From Methanomicrobia archaeon (lineage in GTDB: Archaea; Methanobacteriota_B; Thermococci; Methanofastidiosales; B48-G16), in assembly GCA_023133315.1 (NCBI GenBank), contig JAGLWR010000077.1, positions 1 through 6,088 on the forward strand: 6,088 nt of DNA. Direction: 5' to 3'. Of this stretch, positions 5,776 to 6,088 are shown one piece after another; the first letter of the stretch is position 1; every line of letters starts with the position of its first letter. A program made the position numbers and the translations under genes. The notes under the pieces were generated by a model. That model saw only the letters and a program-made list of their open reading frames with translations, was not told where the DNA came from and made no database searches.

Positions 5776-6088
5776 ATGAAGATTCCTCTGCGTGTAGGAA
5801 AAATAACTGAAAAACAGAAAGCTCCATATCCTATTCTCACTATAAGAATTAGAAAAGAACATGTACGACCCCCTATTTTTGGTCAAATATACGCATTGAT
5901 TGATACAGGTTCCACAGCTACACATATTTCTTATAAGGATATGAAAACACTAGGGATTCAAATAAAAAGACTACCAAAGGGTATAGGGAGACCAATTATC
6001 ATAGGGGGGGTGTAAATTTGAAGGAAAAGTACTGAAGAATATCTCGTTGGTGTTCACTACAGAAAACAAGGCCCCCCATATTATGAAG
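5776..6088 (+). CDS. Retropepsin-like aspartic protease, frame interrupted
   Basis: The first 78 codons encode the N-terminal half of a clan AA (retropepsin-like) aspartic protease. An opening strand PILTIRI is followed by GQIYALIDTGSTATHIS, with the catalytic triad D43-T44-G45, and then MKTLGIQIKRLP and PIIIGG. Such one-motif proteins act as homodimers, each chain giving one Asp. As written, the frame meets TAA at 6013-6015 right after a run of seven G (6004-6010). Omitting one G gives an open frame of 26 more codons to the window end (CKFEGKVLKNISLVF onward, from Cys at 6011), which looks like the next family strands, including the characteristic 'l-nisLvF' segment. So the gene is probably intact apart from a one-base indel, or it is a true frameshift. 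The ATG at 5776 lies 5 bases after the DUF5678 stop; a TTG at 5767 would overlap that stop and add three residues. Neither has a clear ribosome binding site, suggesting translational coupling. The gene continues beyond the window. Confidence 0.8.
6004..6010 (+). other. Seven-G homopolymer at the frame break
   Basis: The only long G run in this AT-rich window coincides exactly with the loss of the protease reading frame. A run of six G would keep the frame open. It may be a sequencing or assembly length error, a mutation hot spot, or a slippery site. Confidence 0.7.

Noticed and set aside
5584..5925. Minus-strand frame opposite the DUF5678-like and protease genes
   Set aside because: It runs antisense to two better supported genes that have a promoter, ribosome binding site and a DTG motif.

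Overview
The window looks like chromosomal DNA from a low-GC archaeon, most likely a euryarchaeote-type anaerobe. Four observations point this way. Several gene starts have archaeal-style TATA boxes about 25-50 bases upstream. Ribosome binding sites of the GGTGAT/GGAGGT type lie close to the start codons. The thioredoxin carries the charged N-terminal extension common in archaeal thioredoxins. Finally, a DUF5678-like protein is paired with a retropepsin-like protein, a pairing I recall from archaea. No rRNA or marker protein is present, so a closer assignment (for example Theionarchaea or Methanofastidiosa) would be a guess.

Left part, minus strand (2543 down to 1): a compact gene cluster reads thioredoxin, winged-helix regulator, thioredoxin-fold lipoprotein, then uvrB. 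The first two overlap by 4 bases (ATGA) and the next two are 1 base apart. uvrB follows after a 60-base gap and runs off the window's left edge, with about 417 of roughly 650 codons present. A TATA box and a GAGGTGAT ribosome binding site precede the first gene. The cluster combines cytoplasmic and membrane-anchored thiol/disulfide proteins with a regulator and a nucleotide-excision-repair gene.

Middle (2544-5380): after a 266-base AT-rich divergent intergenic region, the plus strand carries a soluble histidine kinase (two GAF domains, HisKA and HATPase) with no response regulator beside it. It is followed by a secreted protein of unknown function with several cysteines, which has its own TATA-like palindrome and ribosome binding site.

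Right part (5381-6088): a 144-base intergenic region has two TATA-like boxes and a short direct repeat. It leads into a DUF5678-like small protein and then a retropepsin-like aspartic protease gene. The protease frame is interrupted at a run of seven G. Removing one G restores an open, family-like continuation to the end of the window, so this is either a sequencing/assembly indel or a real frameshift.

No RNA genes, CRISPR arrays, insertion sequences or origins were seen. The strongest candidates for further interest are the redox/repair cluster, the DUF5678-protease pair and its frameshift, and the uncharacterised secreted protein.
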